A DNA stretch of 24,151 nucleotides from Methylotenera_A sp031369365 (GCA_031369365.1 JANMOP010000036.1:1-24151), one strand, 5' to 3'. Shown: positions 1 through 8,748, numbered from the stretch's first letter. Notes: generated by a model from the sequence alone, not told the origin. Numbers and translations are program-made.

Positions 1-1393
1 CATCCGCCGTGCTGTAAGTGACGACGGTCGCCCCAGCCGCAGTGCTGTCTTCGATGAAGTTGGTGACAGGGCCGATGCTAATAGTCGGTGCGTCGTTCGC
101 TGGTGAAATATTGAGCAGTATGCTACGAGTCGCTTGCTCATTAGTCGCTGTACCCGTTAAGTCTGGGTCTGCGCCAGTATTGCCGTTGTCGTTAATGTTA
201 ACTGTTAAGTTCACAGTGCCATTGGCGTTAAGAACTGTTTTGTATAGCACGCCTGTGCCTGTTGAGATAAAGGCGTTAATCGCTGCTAAGGTGCCTGTCA
301 GCGTGAGCATTGTAGCCGTGCCCCCAATCTTTACACCTGCGCCTGAAACAGCGGAGAGCGTGCCTGCTGGTACGGTGTAAGTGGCGGTTACATTGCCTGT
401 GCCTGCATCGACATCGCTAAACACGATGCCAGTGAGTTTGGTGGCAATATCTTCTGTAACCGCGATGCCCGCTAGTGGTGCAATGGCTGGCGTGTCGTTA
501 ATTGCTGCCACGTTAACGGTTACCGTGCTGGCAGAAGTTAATGTGCCATCGGTAATCACATACGGGAAGTTAATCGGACCATTAAAGTTAGCAGTTGGCG
601 TAAACGTGATGGCGCCAGCAGCACTCACATTGACTTTGCCTGCAAGAACTGCGGCATTATAAACGTCAATAATTTGTGCAGAGCCAAGTGTTAGTGCTGT
701 GCCATTAATGCTTAAAATAGTCGGTGTGGTGCCATTAGGGTCGCTGTCGTCAAACAATAAGTTTAGCGAAACATTGGTGGCGTCTTCATTCACATTAGCA
801 GTATCAGGCGTTGCTACAGGCGCATTCGGCGCTGGGTTGATGGTAACCGTAGTATTGCCAGAGCTAGTACCGCCACCTCCGCCGCCAATAGCACCAGCAC
901 CTAAATTATTAGCGTTATCTTCTAAAAGAAGATCAACAAGCCTATCATCAATATTAACATTAAAATTAAAATCGTAATCGAAGCCAAATTGATTGAGAAC
1001 ATCATTAATTCTTAGTAAAGCAACAAAATCAAAACCATGTACATTAATCAAACCATTATTGCCAGCCGCTGTTTCTTCTAAAACTTCATTAATGTCTTTA
1101 CCGCTTTCAATGGCTTTAATTACGGTTTCTATCGTGGCAAGGTTTACCGCACCATCAAGACTATCAAAGCCCAATAAATTAGTAAGCTCTTCTGTAAAGG
1201 CAACTAACTGCTCCGAACCAATTTGCATGGGGCGCCCATTGGCTAACTCAAGCTCGACTTCTGCACCCTGTAAGGTCTGTATGGTGTCGCTGGCTTGCAC
1301 AATATCCCCGAGCTGCAACTCACGCTTAGCGCCATTATCTGTAATAAGGTATGCTGTGCCTGTTAATGCAACTACTTTGCCGATTATTGCCAT
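1..1393 (-). CDS. lapA: LapA-like RTX adhesin with N-terminal retention module (3' end of gene beyond window)
   Basis: The reading frame is open from an ATG at 1393 down to the window edge, giving 464 N-terminal residues of a larger protein. An AGGA ribosome site lies at 1401-1404. Residues 1-150 form the retention-module type domain seen in LapA-family adhesins (start MAIIGKVVALTGTAY), with a TAAG tetrapeptide at 108-111, almost the same place as the LapG site of Pseudomonas LapA. A run of six glycines at 170-175 is followed by tandem Ig/cadherin-like repeats (about 190-300, 300-435, then a third) with AINDTP and PANDAP linkers. I see no cysteine or tryptophan and the protein is Asp/Asn/Thr/Ala-rich, as expected for secreted repeat adhesins. 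By family knowledge it is exported by LapBC plus a TolC-like pore and held at the outer membrane by the folded N-terminus. C-terminal RTX and secretion signals would lie off the left edge. Many plus-strand open frames here are shadows. Confidence 0.9.
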   Translation of the reverse strand, partial: MAIIGKVVALTGTAYLITDNGAKRELQLGDIVQASDTIQTLQGAEVELELANGRPMQIGSEQLVAFTEELTNLLGFDSLDGAVNLATIETVIKAIESGKDINEVLEETAAGNNGLINVHGFDFVALLRINDVLNQFGFDYDFNFNVNIDDRLVDLLLEDNANNLGAGAIGGGGGGTSSGNTTVTINPAPNAPVATPDTANVNEDATNVSLNLLFDDSDPNGTTPTILSINGTALTLGSAQIIDVYNAAVLAGKVNVSAAGAITFTPTANFNGPINFPYVITDGTLTSASTVTVNVAAINDTPAIAPLAGIAVTEDIATKLTGIVFSDVDAGTGNVTATYTVPAGTLSAVSGAGVKIGGTATMLTLTGTLAAINAFISTGTGVLYKTVLNANGTVNLTVNINDNGNTGADPDLTGTATNEQATRSILLNISPANDAPTISIGPVTNFIEDSTAAGATVVTYSTAD

Positions 1394-1642
1394 GTTAGTA
1401 TCCTAATTTATAAAATTAAATGCCGTATTTATGCTTTATTTCACAGTCGCATTAAACACCTTATTTAGGTATAAATATATTGTACTGATGGACAATAAAA
1501 GTAATCCTAGCAATTACTTAAGAATATAATACAAGAACTATAGTTAACTTTTGAATTCATCAACACTTTAAGAATAAAAATTATTTCAGGTTTCAAAAAA
1601 AAAATAACTCTCTTAAGGCAAATCAACAGCATCATTTCATTT
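1394..1642. promoter_or_regulatory. Divergent intergenic region between lapA and lapG
   Basis: This 249-nt AT-rich gap must hold control signals for both divergent genes. On the minus strand a weak sigma70-like pair can be proposed for lapA: TTGTCC (1490-1495) and TATACC (1468-1473) with a 16-nt spacer. I see no convincing promoter for lapG. A run of ten A residues lies at 1595-1604 inside the upstream extension of the lapG reading frame. No gene or strong repeat is visible. Confidence 0.35.
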
Positions 1643-2278
1643 ATGGTGCTGTTATTTTGTCTTACAGGTATTTACGCAGCAGGTTACGATTTCAACAAGT
1701 TTAGCGGCAATGCAAAACAAAGATATGGTGAAGAAGCCTATAAAAACACTTTAGAACTTCAAGAATTAATTGCATTGTTACAATCTGCGCCAGAAACAGA
1801 AAAGCTTAAACAAATTAACGATTTTTTTAATCACAAAATTCATTTTGCTGAAGATATTAATCTTTGGGGAAAGTCGGATTATTGGGCAACACCATTAGAA
1901 ACTATAGGCCGCAATGCGGGCGATTGCGAAGACTATAGCATTGCCAAATATACTTTTCTAAAAATATTAAATGTGCCTAACGACAAACTTAGGCTTACTT
2001 ACGTCAGAGCAGAAATCAGCAATCAAGATAGAAGAGTTGTATTAGCACATATGGTACTCAGTTACTATGCAACTCCACAATCTGAACCAATGATTTTAGA
2101 TAGTTTAGTGCCTGAAATTATGCCCGCATCTGCCAGAAAAGACTTGACACCAATTTTTGGTTTTAATGATAAAGGCCTATGGGTAGGTGCTAACAATAAA
2201 TCTAAAGGCGATTCAACATCTCATCTATCAAGATGGCGTGATGTCATAACGCGGATTCAAGCAGACGGAATAAATTAA
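1643..2278 (+). CDS. lapG: LapG periplasmic cysteine protease (transglutaminase-like, DUF920/BTLCP)
   Basis: This 211-residue protein is a bacterial transglutaminase-like cysteine protease. In the Lap pathway the enzyme cuts the adhesin N-terminus at the diAla of TAAG in the periplasm, releasing it. The catalytic triad is readable: Cys95 in NAGDCEDYS, His136 in LAHMVL and Asp153 in ILDSL. Acidic residues around the cysteine (D94, E96, D97) match the calcium-binding site described for LapG proteins. lapD follows 19 nt downstream, suggesting one transcript, and the substrate lapA is divergent. The start is uncertain. From ATG1643 the signal peptide is very short and lacks a basic n-region, while the in-frame sequence upstream (1577-1642) would encode KKKITLLRQ followed by hydrophobic residues but contains no ATG, GTG or TTG. 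No good ribosome site precedes 1643. Function is confident; the exact N-terminus is not. Confidence 0.9.
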   Translation: MVLLFCLTGIYAAGYDFNKFSGNAKQRYGEEAYKNTLELQELIALLQSAPETEKLKQINDFFNHKIHFAEDINLWGKSDYWATPLETIGRNAGDCEDYSIAKYTFLKILNVPNDKLRLTYVRAEISNQDRRVVLAHMVLSYYATPQSEPMILDSLVPEIMPASARKDLTPIFGFNDKGLWVGANNKSKGDSTSHLSRWRDVITRIQADGIN

Positions 2279-2297
2279 TTGAAAGTAAGGAGTTAAT

Positions 2298-4223
2298 ATG
2301 TCACTTATTAAGCAACTTTGGTTAGCTATATTGTTCACCGTCATTCTAGCTTCTATTGGTAGCTTTATTTTAAGCACACTATCAAGTAAAAGCTATTTAG
2401 AAGAACAATTAAAAATGAAAAATACTGATAATGTTACTTCACTTGCTCTTTCAATGTCGCAATTGAAAAAAGATCCTACCACGCTTGATTTACTGTTATC
2501 TGCACAATTTGATTCTGGTCATTACCGCTACATACGTCTATTTGACCCAAATGGCAAATTGATTAGCGAACGTGTAATGTCAGATAGCCATACCAAAGCG
2601 CCTAATTGGTTTATTAAGATTATTCCAATTAAAGTTCAGGCTGGTGTTGCAGATATTCAAAATGGCTGGTCACAATTTGGTTCACTAAGATTAGAAAGTG
2701 ACACTGATTTTGCATACGATAAGCTTTGGGATACCACTTTATTAATTGCACTTTGGACATTTTTGATTGGTCTGCTTACTTGTTATGCTGGTGGAAAAAT
2801 CCTAAGGAAAGTTCTAAGTCCGCTTGATGATGTAGTCAACCAAGCAAAAGCGATTGGTGAAAACAGATTCATTACAATTGATGAACCTAAAACCTTAGAA
2901 TTTAAAACTATAGTACACGAGATGAATAATCTTTCAAATCGTATTAAAAAAACTGTTACCCAAGAATCTGGTCGCATGGAAGCATTGCGTTACAAAATTG
3001 ATTATGATGATGTAACAGGCCTTATGAACCATGATTATTTCGTAAATACTATGGAAGCTTATATCAACCACTATGAATATAATGAAGGTGCTTTAGTGAT
3101 ATTTAGGCTATCAAACTTAGCTCAACTAGATGAAGCCATGGGGTATCCTCAAGCAAATGCGTTACTTAAAAGTATTGGTAGCACGCTGGACTCTAAATGC
3201 AAAGATGATTCGTCACTCATGTCTGGTAGATTAAGCGGAACCGAGTTTGCTGTATTTTGTAATCAAACCACAGATGAATTTGCTTTGGCCAACCAGTTAA
3301 AAGATGCTGTTACCAAAGCAGCTGAAATTAGTGAAGCTGAATTAACAGCTCGTTTTTTAGTAGTGGCAACAAAAATAAGAAAAATAGACGAAACAACATC
3401 ACTATTTAAAGCGCTTGAACTCATCTTAAATCATTCCAGCCTTAGTGAAGAAAATTATCTTCGCGTGATTAATGCAAACGCTAACGTGGAGACAGAAAAT
3501 CAACATCTAGTTGAATGGAAAACTTTACTAAGTGATGCAATAGCAAATAAAAGAATCAAGCTTGAACACTACCCAGTAATGACTAACAAAGGAACACTCA
3601 TTCACAATGAAAGCCCTGTAAGACTTCAATTAGAGGAAAATGGGAAATGGTATCGTGCAGGCGAATTTATTAATTGGGCAACGCAACTCAACCTGATTAA
3701 AGCAATTGATGAATTGGTTTTAGAAACGGCTGTATTGCTATTAGCACAAGGCGCTAGCCCATTGTGTTTAAATGTCTCAACAAGCGCAATGTGTGACCGT
3801 AAATATATTCAAAAGGCAGCAACACTTATCAAGCAACAATTACAGCATCCAAACCATTTAAGTTTCGAAGTCACTGAAATTGCTGCATTTGATCATTTAA
3901 ACGAATTCAAATATTTCTGCAACAAACTAAAAGCTTTAGGTTGTCATATTGGTATTGAGCATGTCGGCTTGCGTATTTCACGCCTAGGCGAACTGCATGA
4001 TGTTGGTTTAAATTATATTAAATTTGACGCCTCAATTGTTCGAGGAATTGATACAAACAAGACATGCAAAGGACTCTTAAGAGGTTTGTGTATCATCACC
4101 CACTCTATTGGCGCACAAGCGATTGCTGAAGGTGTAAACAATCATGCTGAGATTGAGTCACTCAAAGAAATTGGCATTGATGGCTTTACAGGGCTAGGTG
4201 TTAAATTCCAGCAAACGTACTAA
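2298..4223 (+). CDS. lapD: LapD c-di-GMP receptor, inner-membrane GGDEF/EAL protein
   Basis: The 641-residue protein has the LapD layout: TM1 at about 7-29, a periplasmic LapD/MoxY-type domain (30-145), TM2 at about 146-165, a HAMP segment (166-220), a GGDEF domain (about 235-395) and an EAL domain (about 405-641). Both enzyme domains look inactive. The GGDEF motif reads SGTEF (313-317), the EAL motif reads HYPVM (424-428), and the later DDFG-type site reads EHVG (554-557). This fits a receptor that binds but does not make or degrade c-di-GMP. The periplasmic GWSQFG stretch holds Trp124, which appears to match the conserved tryptophan LapD uses to grip LapG. A strong AAGGAG ribosome site precedes the ATG. 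It is probably cotranscribed with lapG. Inference: at high c-di-GMP it sequesters LapG and so retains the adhesin. Confidence 0.92.
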   Translation: MSLIKQLWLAILFTVILASIGSFILSTLSSKSYLEEQLKMKNTDNVTSLALSMSQLKKDPTTLDLLLSAQFDSGHYRYIRLFDPNGKLISERVMSDSHTKAPNWFIKIIPIKVQAGVADIQNGWSQFGSLRLESDTDFAYDKLWDTTLLIALWTFLIGLLTCYAGGKILRKVLSPLDDVVNQAKAIGENRFITIDEPKTLEFKTIVHEMNNLSNRIKKTVTQESGRMEALRYKIDYDDVTGLMNHDYFVNTMEAYINHYEYNEGALVIFRLSNLAQLDEAMGYPQANALLKSIGSTLDSKCKDDSSLMSGRLSGTEFAVFCNQTTDEFALANQLKDAVTKAAEISEAELTARFLVVATKIRKIDETTSLFKALELILNHSSLSEENYLRVINANANVETENQHLVEWKTLLSDAIANKRIKLEHYPVMTNKGTLIHNESPVRLQLEENGKWYRAGEFINWATQLNLIKAIDELVLETAVLLLAQGASPLCLNVSTSAMCDRKYIQKAATLIKQQLQHPNHLSFEVTEIAAFDHLNEFKYFCNKLKALGCHIGIEHVGLRISRLGELHDVGLNYIKFDASIVRGIDTNKTCKGLLRGLCIITHSIGAQAIAEGVNNHAEIESLKEIGIDGFTGLGVKFQQTY

Positions 4224-4284
4224 GATGTGCCCAACATAACTGTGTATGAAAATACTTAACTTTTGATAGTGCCAAATGTTAAGC

Positions 4285-4953
4285 TTAACGTCTGTAATTG
4301 CTATTGAGCATCAAAGCTAACTGTAACCTATCCTTAGCTTTTAAACACTCGAATGTTGCAGCAAGATGTGCCTTTACCGTTCGTTCTGAAATGCTAAGAA
4401 TCCGTGCTATTTCTTTATTACTTAATCCTTTTGCGGCCTCTATTGCAACAGCTTTTTGGCGCTTAGTAAGTTGAGATAGTAAAGTTTCCACATGCTTTGG
4501 CTGGTTTCTCACCATCCTTGCAGAAACTTCAATCAATCGCTTTAAGAGCTCGTTACCCAACCATAAACCTCCATGGGTGATTACCGTCTTAATTTCCTTC
4601 AAAACCTCTGGTGCAGAGTACGAGTGGCAATAACCAACTGCCCCCAAACTTAATGCATGAAGGGCTTCGGCTTGAATAGGCGCATTGGCCAGCACTACAA
4701 TTTTGGCGTTATTATATTTTTGTTGAATGTGCGAGATGGTATTGGTGAGCCACTCTTGCCTGTCTTCATTCATGTGTAGCCAAAAAATAATCTCCGCATT
4801 TTTTTGCGCTTCTGTTGGCTTTACGTTTGTGACCGCTACGATTTTAGCTTTTGGAAAAGCCTCTACCCAGCTTACTAAGCCCGTGCTTATTGGTGAGATG
4901 AAAATATCTTGCATCAATTTTGCTTCTACATTATTTATCACATTATCTTTCAC
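4285..4953 (-). CDS. LuxR/NarL-type regulator with degenerate receiver-like domain
   Basis: The 222-residue protein ends in a clear LuxR-type helix-turn-helix (about 162-218, with LSNKEIARILSISERTVKAH). The N-terminal 130 residues resemble a receiver fold (beta strands KIVAVTN, EIIFW, KIVVLAN, then GAVGY), but the expected phosphoacceptor Asp after the third strand is missing and the usual GYLLK lysine region reads GYCHS, so I infer a phosphorylation-independent pseudo-receiver. The assigned start is GTG at 4953, overlapping the end of lapC by 11 nt, which implies translational coupling and membership of the lapB-lapC operon. An in-frame ATG at 4914 (MQDIF) is an alternative start. A role in controlling lap genes is plausible from context only. 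It converges on lapD with a 61-nt gap that shows no clear terminator. Confidence 0.85.
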   Translation of the reverse strand: MKDNVINNVEAKLMQDIFISPISTGLVSWVEAFPKAKIVAVTNVKPTEAQKNAEIIFWLHMNEDRQEWLTNTISHIQQKYNNAKIVVLANAPIQAEALHALSLGAVGYCHSYSAPEVLKEIKTVITHGGLWLGNELLKRLIEVSARMVRNQPKHVETLLSQLTKRQKAVAIEAAKGLSNKEIARILSISERTVKAHLAATFECLKAKDRLQLALMLNSNYRR

Positions 4954-6355
4954 TAAAGGCGTATGACTTGGCTTTTAATACTGGTTTTAACAAATAAGAA
5001 AGTATGGTCTTTTTGCCTGTCAAAATATCCACCTGAGCTTGCATACCCGCAATAATGGGCAACTCTGCACCAAGGCTATTTTTTAGCGTACGCACGCGCA
5101 CAATGTAATAAGCGTTACCTTTATCGTCCACGGTAGAGTTTGCCGAAATTTCTTCTACCACCCCATCTAGCGTGCCGTAAACGGTGTAGTCATAAGCTGT
5201 CAGCTTTACGATGGCGGGTTGATTGGGTCGCAAAAACGCAATGTCTTTAATCTGCACCTTAGTTTCTATCACCAAGGCGTCATCGGTTGGCACAACCTCC
5301 ATCACCTCTTTACCAGGCTGAATCACACCACCCACGGTATTAAAAAACAAGCGACTTACTTTGCCATTGACAGGCGATTTCAGGGTGGATTGTTTCACTT
5401 TATCCGAAAGCGCGACGCTGGTTTCGGTCAAACTAGCGATTTTGGCAGAAGTATCATTAAGCTCTGCCCGCACTTTACTGCGAAAATTTTGTTCTGATTC
5501 GATAATTTTGCGCCCTGCTTCACTAATGGCAGATTGCGTGCGGCTAATTTGCGCTCTGGCTTGATCAATTTCACCGCGCGCGCGCGAAGCTTCGCGCTCT
5601 AATTTTAAAATATCAATCTCTGAAACCGCGCCACTAGCCAATAGTGGCTTATTGGCTGCCAATTCTTTGTTGGCCGATTCATAAGTTCTTTCCGCAGTTT
5701 CTTTTTTAAATTGCACTTCAATCAGTTCTTTTTCGCGCTGCTCTTTTTGGTCGCGCGCAATATTAACGATAGAGCTTAACTCATCGCGGCTGGCGTTGTA
5801 TAGCGCGTATTCTTGCTCATACACCAGCGGTACTTCTTTTTGCACTTCGGCAGGTGGATTAAAGGCGGCACCTTCTGCCAGCGCCTTTAAGCGCGATTGT
5901 TTAGCCAGCAAGGCTAAATATTGGCCTTTATTTTCACGCAATGACGATACTGCGCGAGTTTCATCGATTTTAATCAGCGGCGTGCCCACTTTAACTAGCT
6001 CGCCTTCTTTGATTAAAATCTCAGAAACAATGCCGCCATCTAGCGATTGAATCACTTGCAGCTGGCGCGAAGGCACCACCCTGCCATCACCGCGCGTCAC
6101 TTCATCTACTTTAGCGTAATAAGCCCAAATAATAGCCGCTATTAAAATAGTCAAAATGCAATACAGCAATTTTTTAGCTTTAAGTGGCGCTTGTTCTAAA
6201 ATAGCCAAATCGGCCTCTTCATTCCAAGCCAAATCATCACGCGTTTCTGTCGGCACAACCCTATCCACCATGTAGTAAATAGGCGCTGTTAGCCATGATT
6301 GGCGCTTAAGAAAATTGTTTAACCCACCAATTACTTTAAATAAACCTTGGCTCAT
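4943..6355 (-). CDS. lapC: LapC, HlyD-family membrane fusion protein of type I secretion
   Basis: The 470-residue protein is a type I secretion periplasmic adaptor. It has a cytoplasmic N-terminus (1-62), one membrane span (about 63-80), a first lipoyl-like half near 101-131 (VIQSLDGGIVSEILIKEGE), a long alpha-helical hairpin rich in E, K, R and Q (about 150-315), and the second lipoyl half plus beta-barrel (about 325-450, SPVNGKVSRLFFNTVGG). It should bridge the LapB ATPase and an outer-membrane TolC-like channel, exporting the LapA adhesin. The start lies 11 nt after the lapB stop and the 3' end overlaps the LuxR-type gene, so the three genes look like one operon. No strong Shine-Dalgarno sequence is seen, consistent with coupling to lapB. 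Length is normal for the family. Confidence 0.92.
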   Translation of the reverse strand: MSQGLFKVIGGLNNFLKRQSWLTAPIYYMVDRVVPTETRDDLAWNEEADLAILEQAPLKAKKLLYCILTILIAAIIWAYYAKVDEVTRGDGRVVPSRQLQVIQSLDGGIVSEILIKEGELVKVGTPLIKIDETRAVSSLRENKGQYLALLAKQSRLKALAEGAAFNPPAEVQKEVPLVYEQEYALYNASRDELSSIVNIARDQKEQREKELIEVQFKKETAERTYESANKELAANKPLLASGAVSEIDILKLEREASRARGEIDQARAQISRTQSAISEAGRKIIESEQNFRSKVRAELNDTSAKIASLTETSVALSDKVKQSTLKSPVNGKVSRLFFNTVGGVIQPGKEVMEVVPTDDALVIETKVQIKDIAFLRPNQPAIVKLTAYDYTVYGTLDGVVEEISANSTVDDKGNAYYIVRVRTLKNSLGAELPIIAGMQAQVDILTGKKTILSYLLKPVLKAKSYAFSER

Positions 6356-6366
6356 AGTGGTTTCGC

Positions 6367-8532
6367 TTAAAGCGCCTTCGCAATCTTGCCAGTGCGTAAG
6401 GATTCAATGACCTGATCTTTTGGCCCGTCGGCCACGATTCTGCCAGAATCCACCACGATAATACGATTAGCTATATCAAACAAGGTCGAACGATGCGTGA
6501 TAAGCACCACGGTTTTACCTGTTGCGGCCTGCATGAGGCGATTTTTAACCGCGTCCTCGGTTGAGTGATCCATGGCGCTGGTAGGCTCATCCAGCAAAAT
6601 AATCACCGAGCGGCCGATGAGTGCACGCGCAATACCCACGCCTTGTTTTTGGCCTCCAGAAAGCGTTTCGCCACGCTCACCCACCAGCAAATCGAAACCT
6701 TTGGGGTGCGCATTAACAAATTCATCTATACCGCCCGCATGTGCCGCCGCCAGCACCGCAGCGTCATCCGCATGTGGCGAAGTAATGGTTAAGTTATCAC
6801 GCATCGTGCCGTAAAATAGTTGCGTATCTTGCTGCACATAACCCACACTGCGGCGTAGCTCTGCGGGGTCTATTTGGCGCGAGTCAATGCCATCAATCAA
6901 AATGGCGCCTTCGGTAGGAAGGTACAGTCCTAAAATAAGCTTATGAATGGTGGTTTTGCCTGAGCCCATGCGTCCAAGCAAAGCCACATGTTCGCCTGCT
7001 TTAATTTTAAATGAAACTTTTGTAAGTGCGCTTTCTTCTGCGCCTGGATATTTAAAGCTGACTTCTCTGAATTCAATATCGCCTTTAAACACAGGGCGCG
7101 ATAAAAAGCTTGAATCCAAAGGCCGCTCTACTGGCTTATTCATAATCTCATCCAGCGACACCAGAGCGGTGGATGCTGTGTGATATTGTGTGAGCAAGCC
7201 CGCCGTTTGCGAAATGGGCGCCATCGCGCGCGACGCCAGCATGGTACTCGCTATTAAGCCACCCATAGTTAAATCGCCATTGGTGACCAAATACACGCCC
7301 AGCAATATAAGTGCAACGGTTGTGATTTGTTGTATAGCATTAGAACCATTACTGATTGATTGCGAAAGTAGCTTAAGCTTGCTGCCCACTTCACTTAAAT
7401 AACTGGCTGAATGCTCCCATTTGCGCTGCATGTGGCCTTCTATGCCAAGCGCCTTCACTGTTTCAAGCCCAACCAAGCTCTCAATTAATGTCGCGTTACG
7501 TAATGCGCCTGCACGATACATAGTCTCAGAAAGTTCGTGCATTTTGGTTTGCACGCTAAACGCATACACCAGCATCATGACGCTGCCAACAATCACTGGA
7601 ATCACCATTGGTGGCGATATCCATGCCATGACTGCGATAAAAATCAAGCCAAAAGGCACGTCAATTAAGGTGGTGATAGTGGCAGAGGTAATAAAATCGC
7701 GCACACTTTCAAACGAGCGTAAATTGCTAGCCAGCGAACCCACCGAGTTAGGCTTCATTTCAAGCCGCGTACCCAACACTTGCTCCATAATTCTCGCATT
7801 TAATTTTACATCAATGCGTGTGCTGGCCCAATCAAGAAAATAACCGCGCATGGTGCGCAAAATCAGGTCGCCAATTACAATCACCGCCACGCCTATCGAC
7901 ATTACCCACAAGGTTTCTACCGAGCGATTTGGCACCACGCGGTCATACACATTCATGGTAAACAGCGGCATGGCAAGCGCAAATATATTTACCACCAGCG
8001 CAGCCACCATAATATCGCGATAAATGCGTTTATTTTCTGCCAGCGTGCCCCAGAACCAATGTTTTAAGCGCACCTTACCCACAGCTGGCGCACGCTTATC
8101 AAACACGTACTTGGTCTTGGTGACAATCATGTAGCCCGCATATTGCGCGGCAATTTCTGCAAATGGCACAACCACTTCAGAATCGCCCAACTCAGGGTAA
8201 ATAACGCGTACGCTGCTAGTTTTTGAATCTATGCTAACCAGCTTGCAGGCCTCGTCATTATTAAGCAAAAGTGTGACTGGCAGAAACTCAGGTCGGATTT
8301 TATCGATTGGTTTTTTGAGTATAGTGACGACTAAATTTTCACGTTCTGCCGCGCGTTTAAACAAAGCAGGGGTCATTTTGCCATTGCGCAACGGCAAGCC
8401 AGCGGTGAGTGCGTCTTTGGTGGTGGCAATTTGATGCGTGCGACATGCCAACAACAAGCAACCCAGTAATGAGTCATTGGAATTGGTTTGATTTTGAGTT
8501 AACTGCTCTAAATTAGGGTTATCTAAACTCAT
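6367..8532 (-). CDS. lapB: LapB, type I secretion ABC permease/ATPase
   Basis: The 721-residue ABC transporter has three parts. Residues about 20-140 form a C39-peptidase-like domain, probably an inactive docking domain as is usual for RTX exporters. About 165-440 hold the six-helix permease. About 480-715 form the nucleotide-binding domain with Walker A GRMGSGKTT near 520, signature LSGGQKQ near 620, Walker B VIILLDEP near 645 and the H-loop ITHRS near 675. It powers export of the repeat adhesin with LapC and an outer-membrane channel. It is the first gene of the lapB-lapC-luxR run. Its ATG at 8532 is preceded by a 142-nt gap after tRNA-Cys that should contain its promoter, but I cannot pick a convincing one. 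The family is certain; the Lap assignment comes from the neighbours. Confidence 0.92.
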   Translation of the reverse strand: MSLDNPNLEQLTQNQTNSNDSLLGCLLLACRTHQIATTKDALTAGLPLRNGKMTPALFKRAAERENLVVTILKKPIDKIRPEFLPVTLLLNNDEACKLVSIDSKTSSVRVIYPELGDSEVVVPFAEIAAQYAGYMIVTKTKYVFDKRAPAVGKVRLKHWFWGTLAENKRIYRDIMVAALVVNIFALAMPLFTMNVYDRVVPNRSVETLWVMSIGVAVIVIGDLILRTMRGYFLDWASTRIDVKLNARIMEQVLGTRLEMKPNSVGSLASNLRSFESVRDFITSATITTLIDVPFGLIFIAVMAWISPPMVIPVIVGSVMMLVYAFSVQTKMHELSETMYRAGALRNATLIESLVGLETVKALGIEGHMQRKWEHSASYLSEVGSKLKLLSQSISNGSNAIQQITTVALILLGVYLVTNGDLTMGGLIASTMLASRAMAPISQTAGLLTQYHTASTALVSLDEIMNKPVERPLDSSFLSRPVFKGDIEFREVSFKYPGAEESALTKVSFKIKAGEHVALLGRMGSGKTTIHKLILGLYLPTEGAILIDGIDSRQIDPAELRRSVGYVQQDTQLFYGTMRDNLTITSPHADDAAVLAAAHAGGIDEFVNAHPKGFDLLVGERGETLSGGQKQGVGIARALIGRSVIILLDEPTSAMDHSTEDAVKNRLMQAATGKTVVLITHRSTLFDIANRIIVVDSGRIVADGPKDQVIESLRTGKIAKAL

Positions 8533-8674
8533 CGCATCAATCTGTTAAATTATTCATTTAATGTAATGTATCAACATTTAAGCAATACTACAATTGTAAT
8601 TAAGCACATAAAGTGCAAACAAGGCGAGTATTAGGGCTAATTTAACTATTTTTCACATAGTAGATGGTAATTTT

Positions 8675-8748
8675 TGGAGGCGCGAGCCGGAGTCGAACCG
8701 GCCTAAACGGCTTTGCAGGCCGCGGCATAACCGCTTTGCTATCGCGCC
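8675..8748 (-). tRNA. tRNA-Cys (anticodon GCA)
   Basis: The minus strand folds as a cloverleaf with a 7-bp acceptor stem (GGCGCGA with TCGCGCC), the T-arm GGTTCGACTCC and the anticodon GCA at 8714-8716. CCA is encoded at 8675-8677. It resembles E. coli cysT closely and follows tRNA-Gly in the same order as glyW-cysT. Confidence 0.96.

Noticed and set aside
18..1406. Several plus-strand open frames over the left end
   Set aside because: They are out-of-frame shadows of the minus-strand adhesin gene, with low-complexity Val/Ser/Ala-rich translations and no ribosome sites.
8533..8674. tRNA-Leu expected after tRNA-Cys by E. coli order
   Set aside because: I looked on both strands and found no cloverleaf or CCA-ended acceptor stem in this gap.
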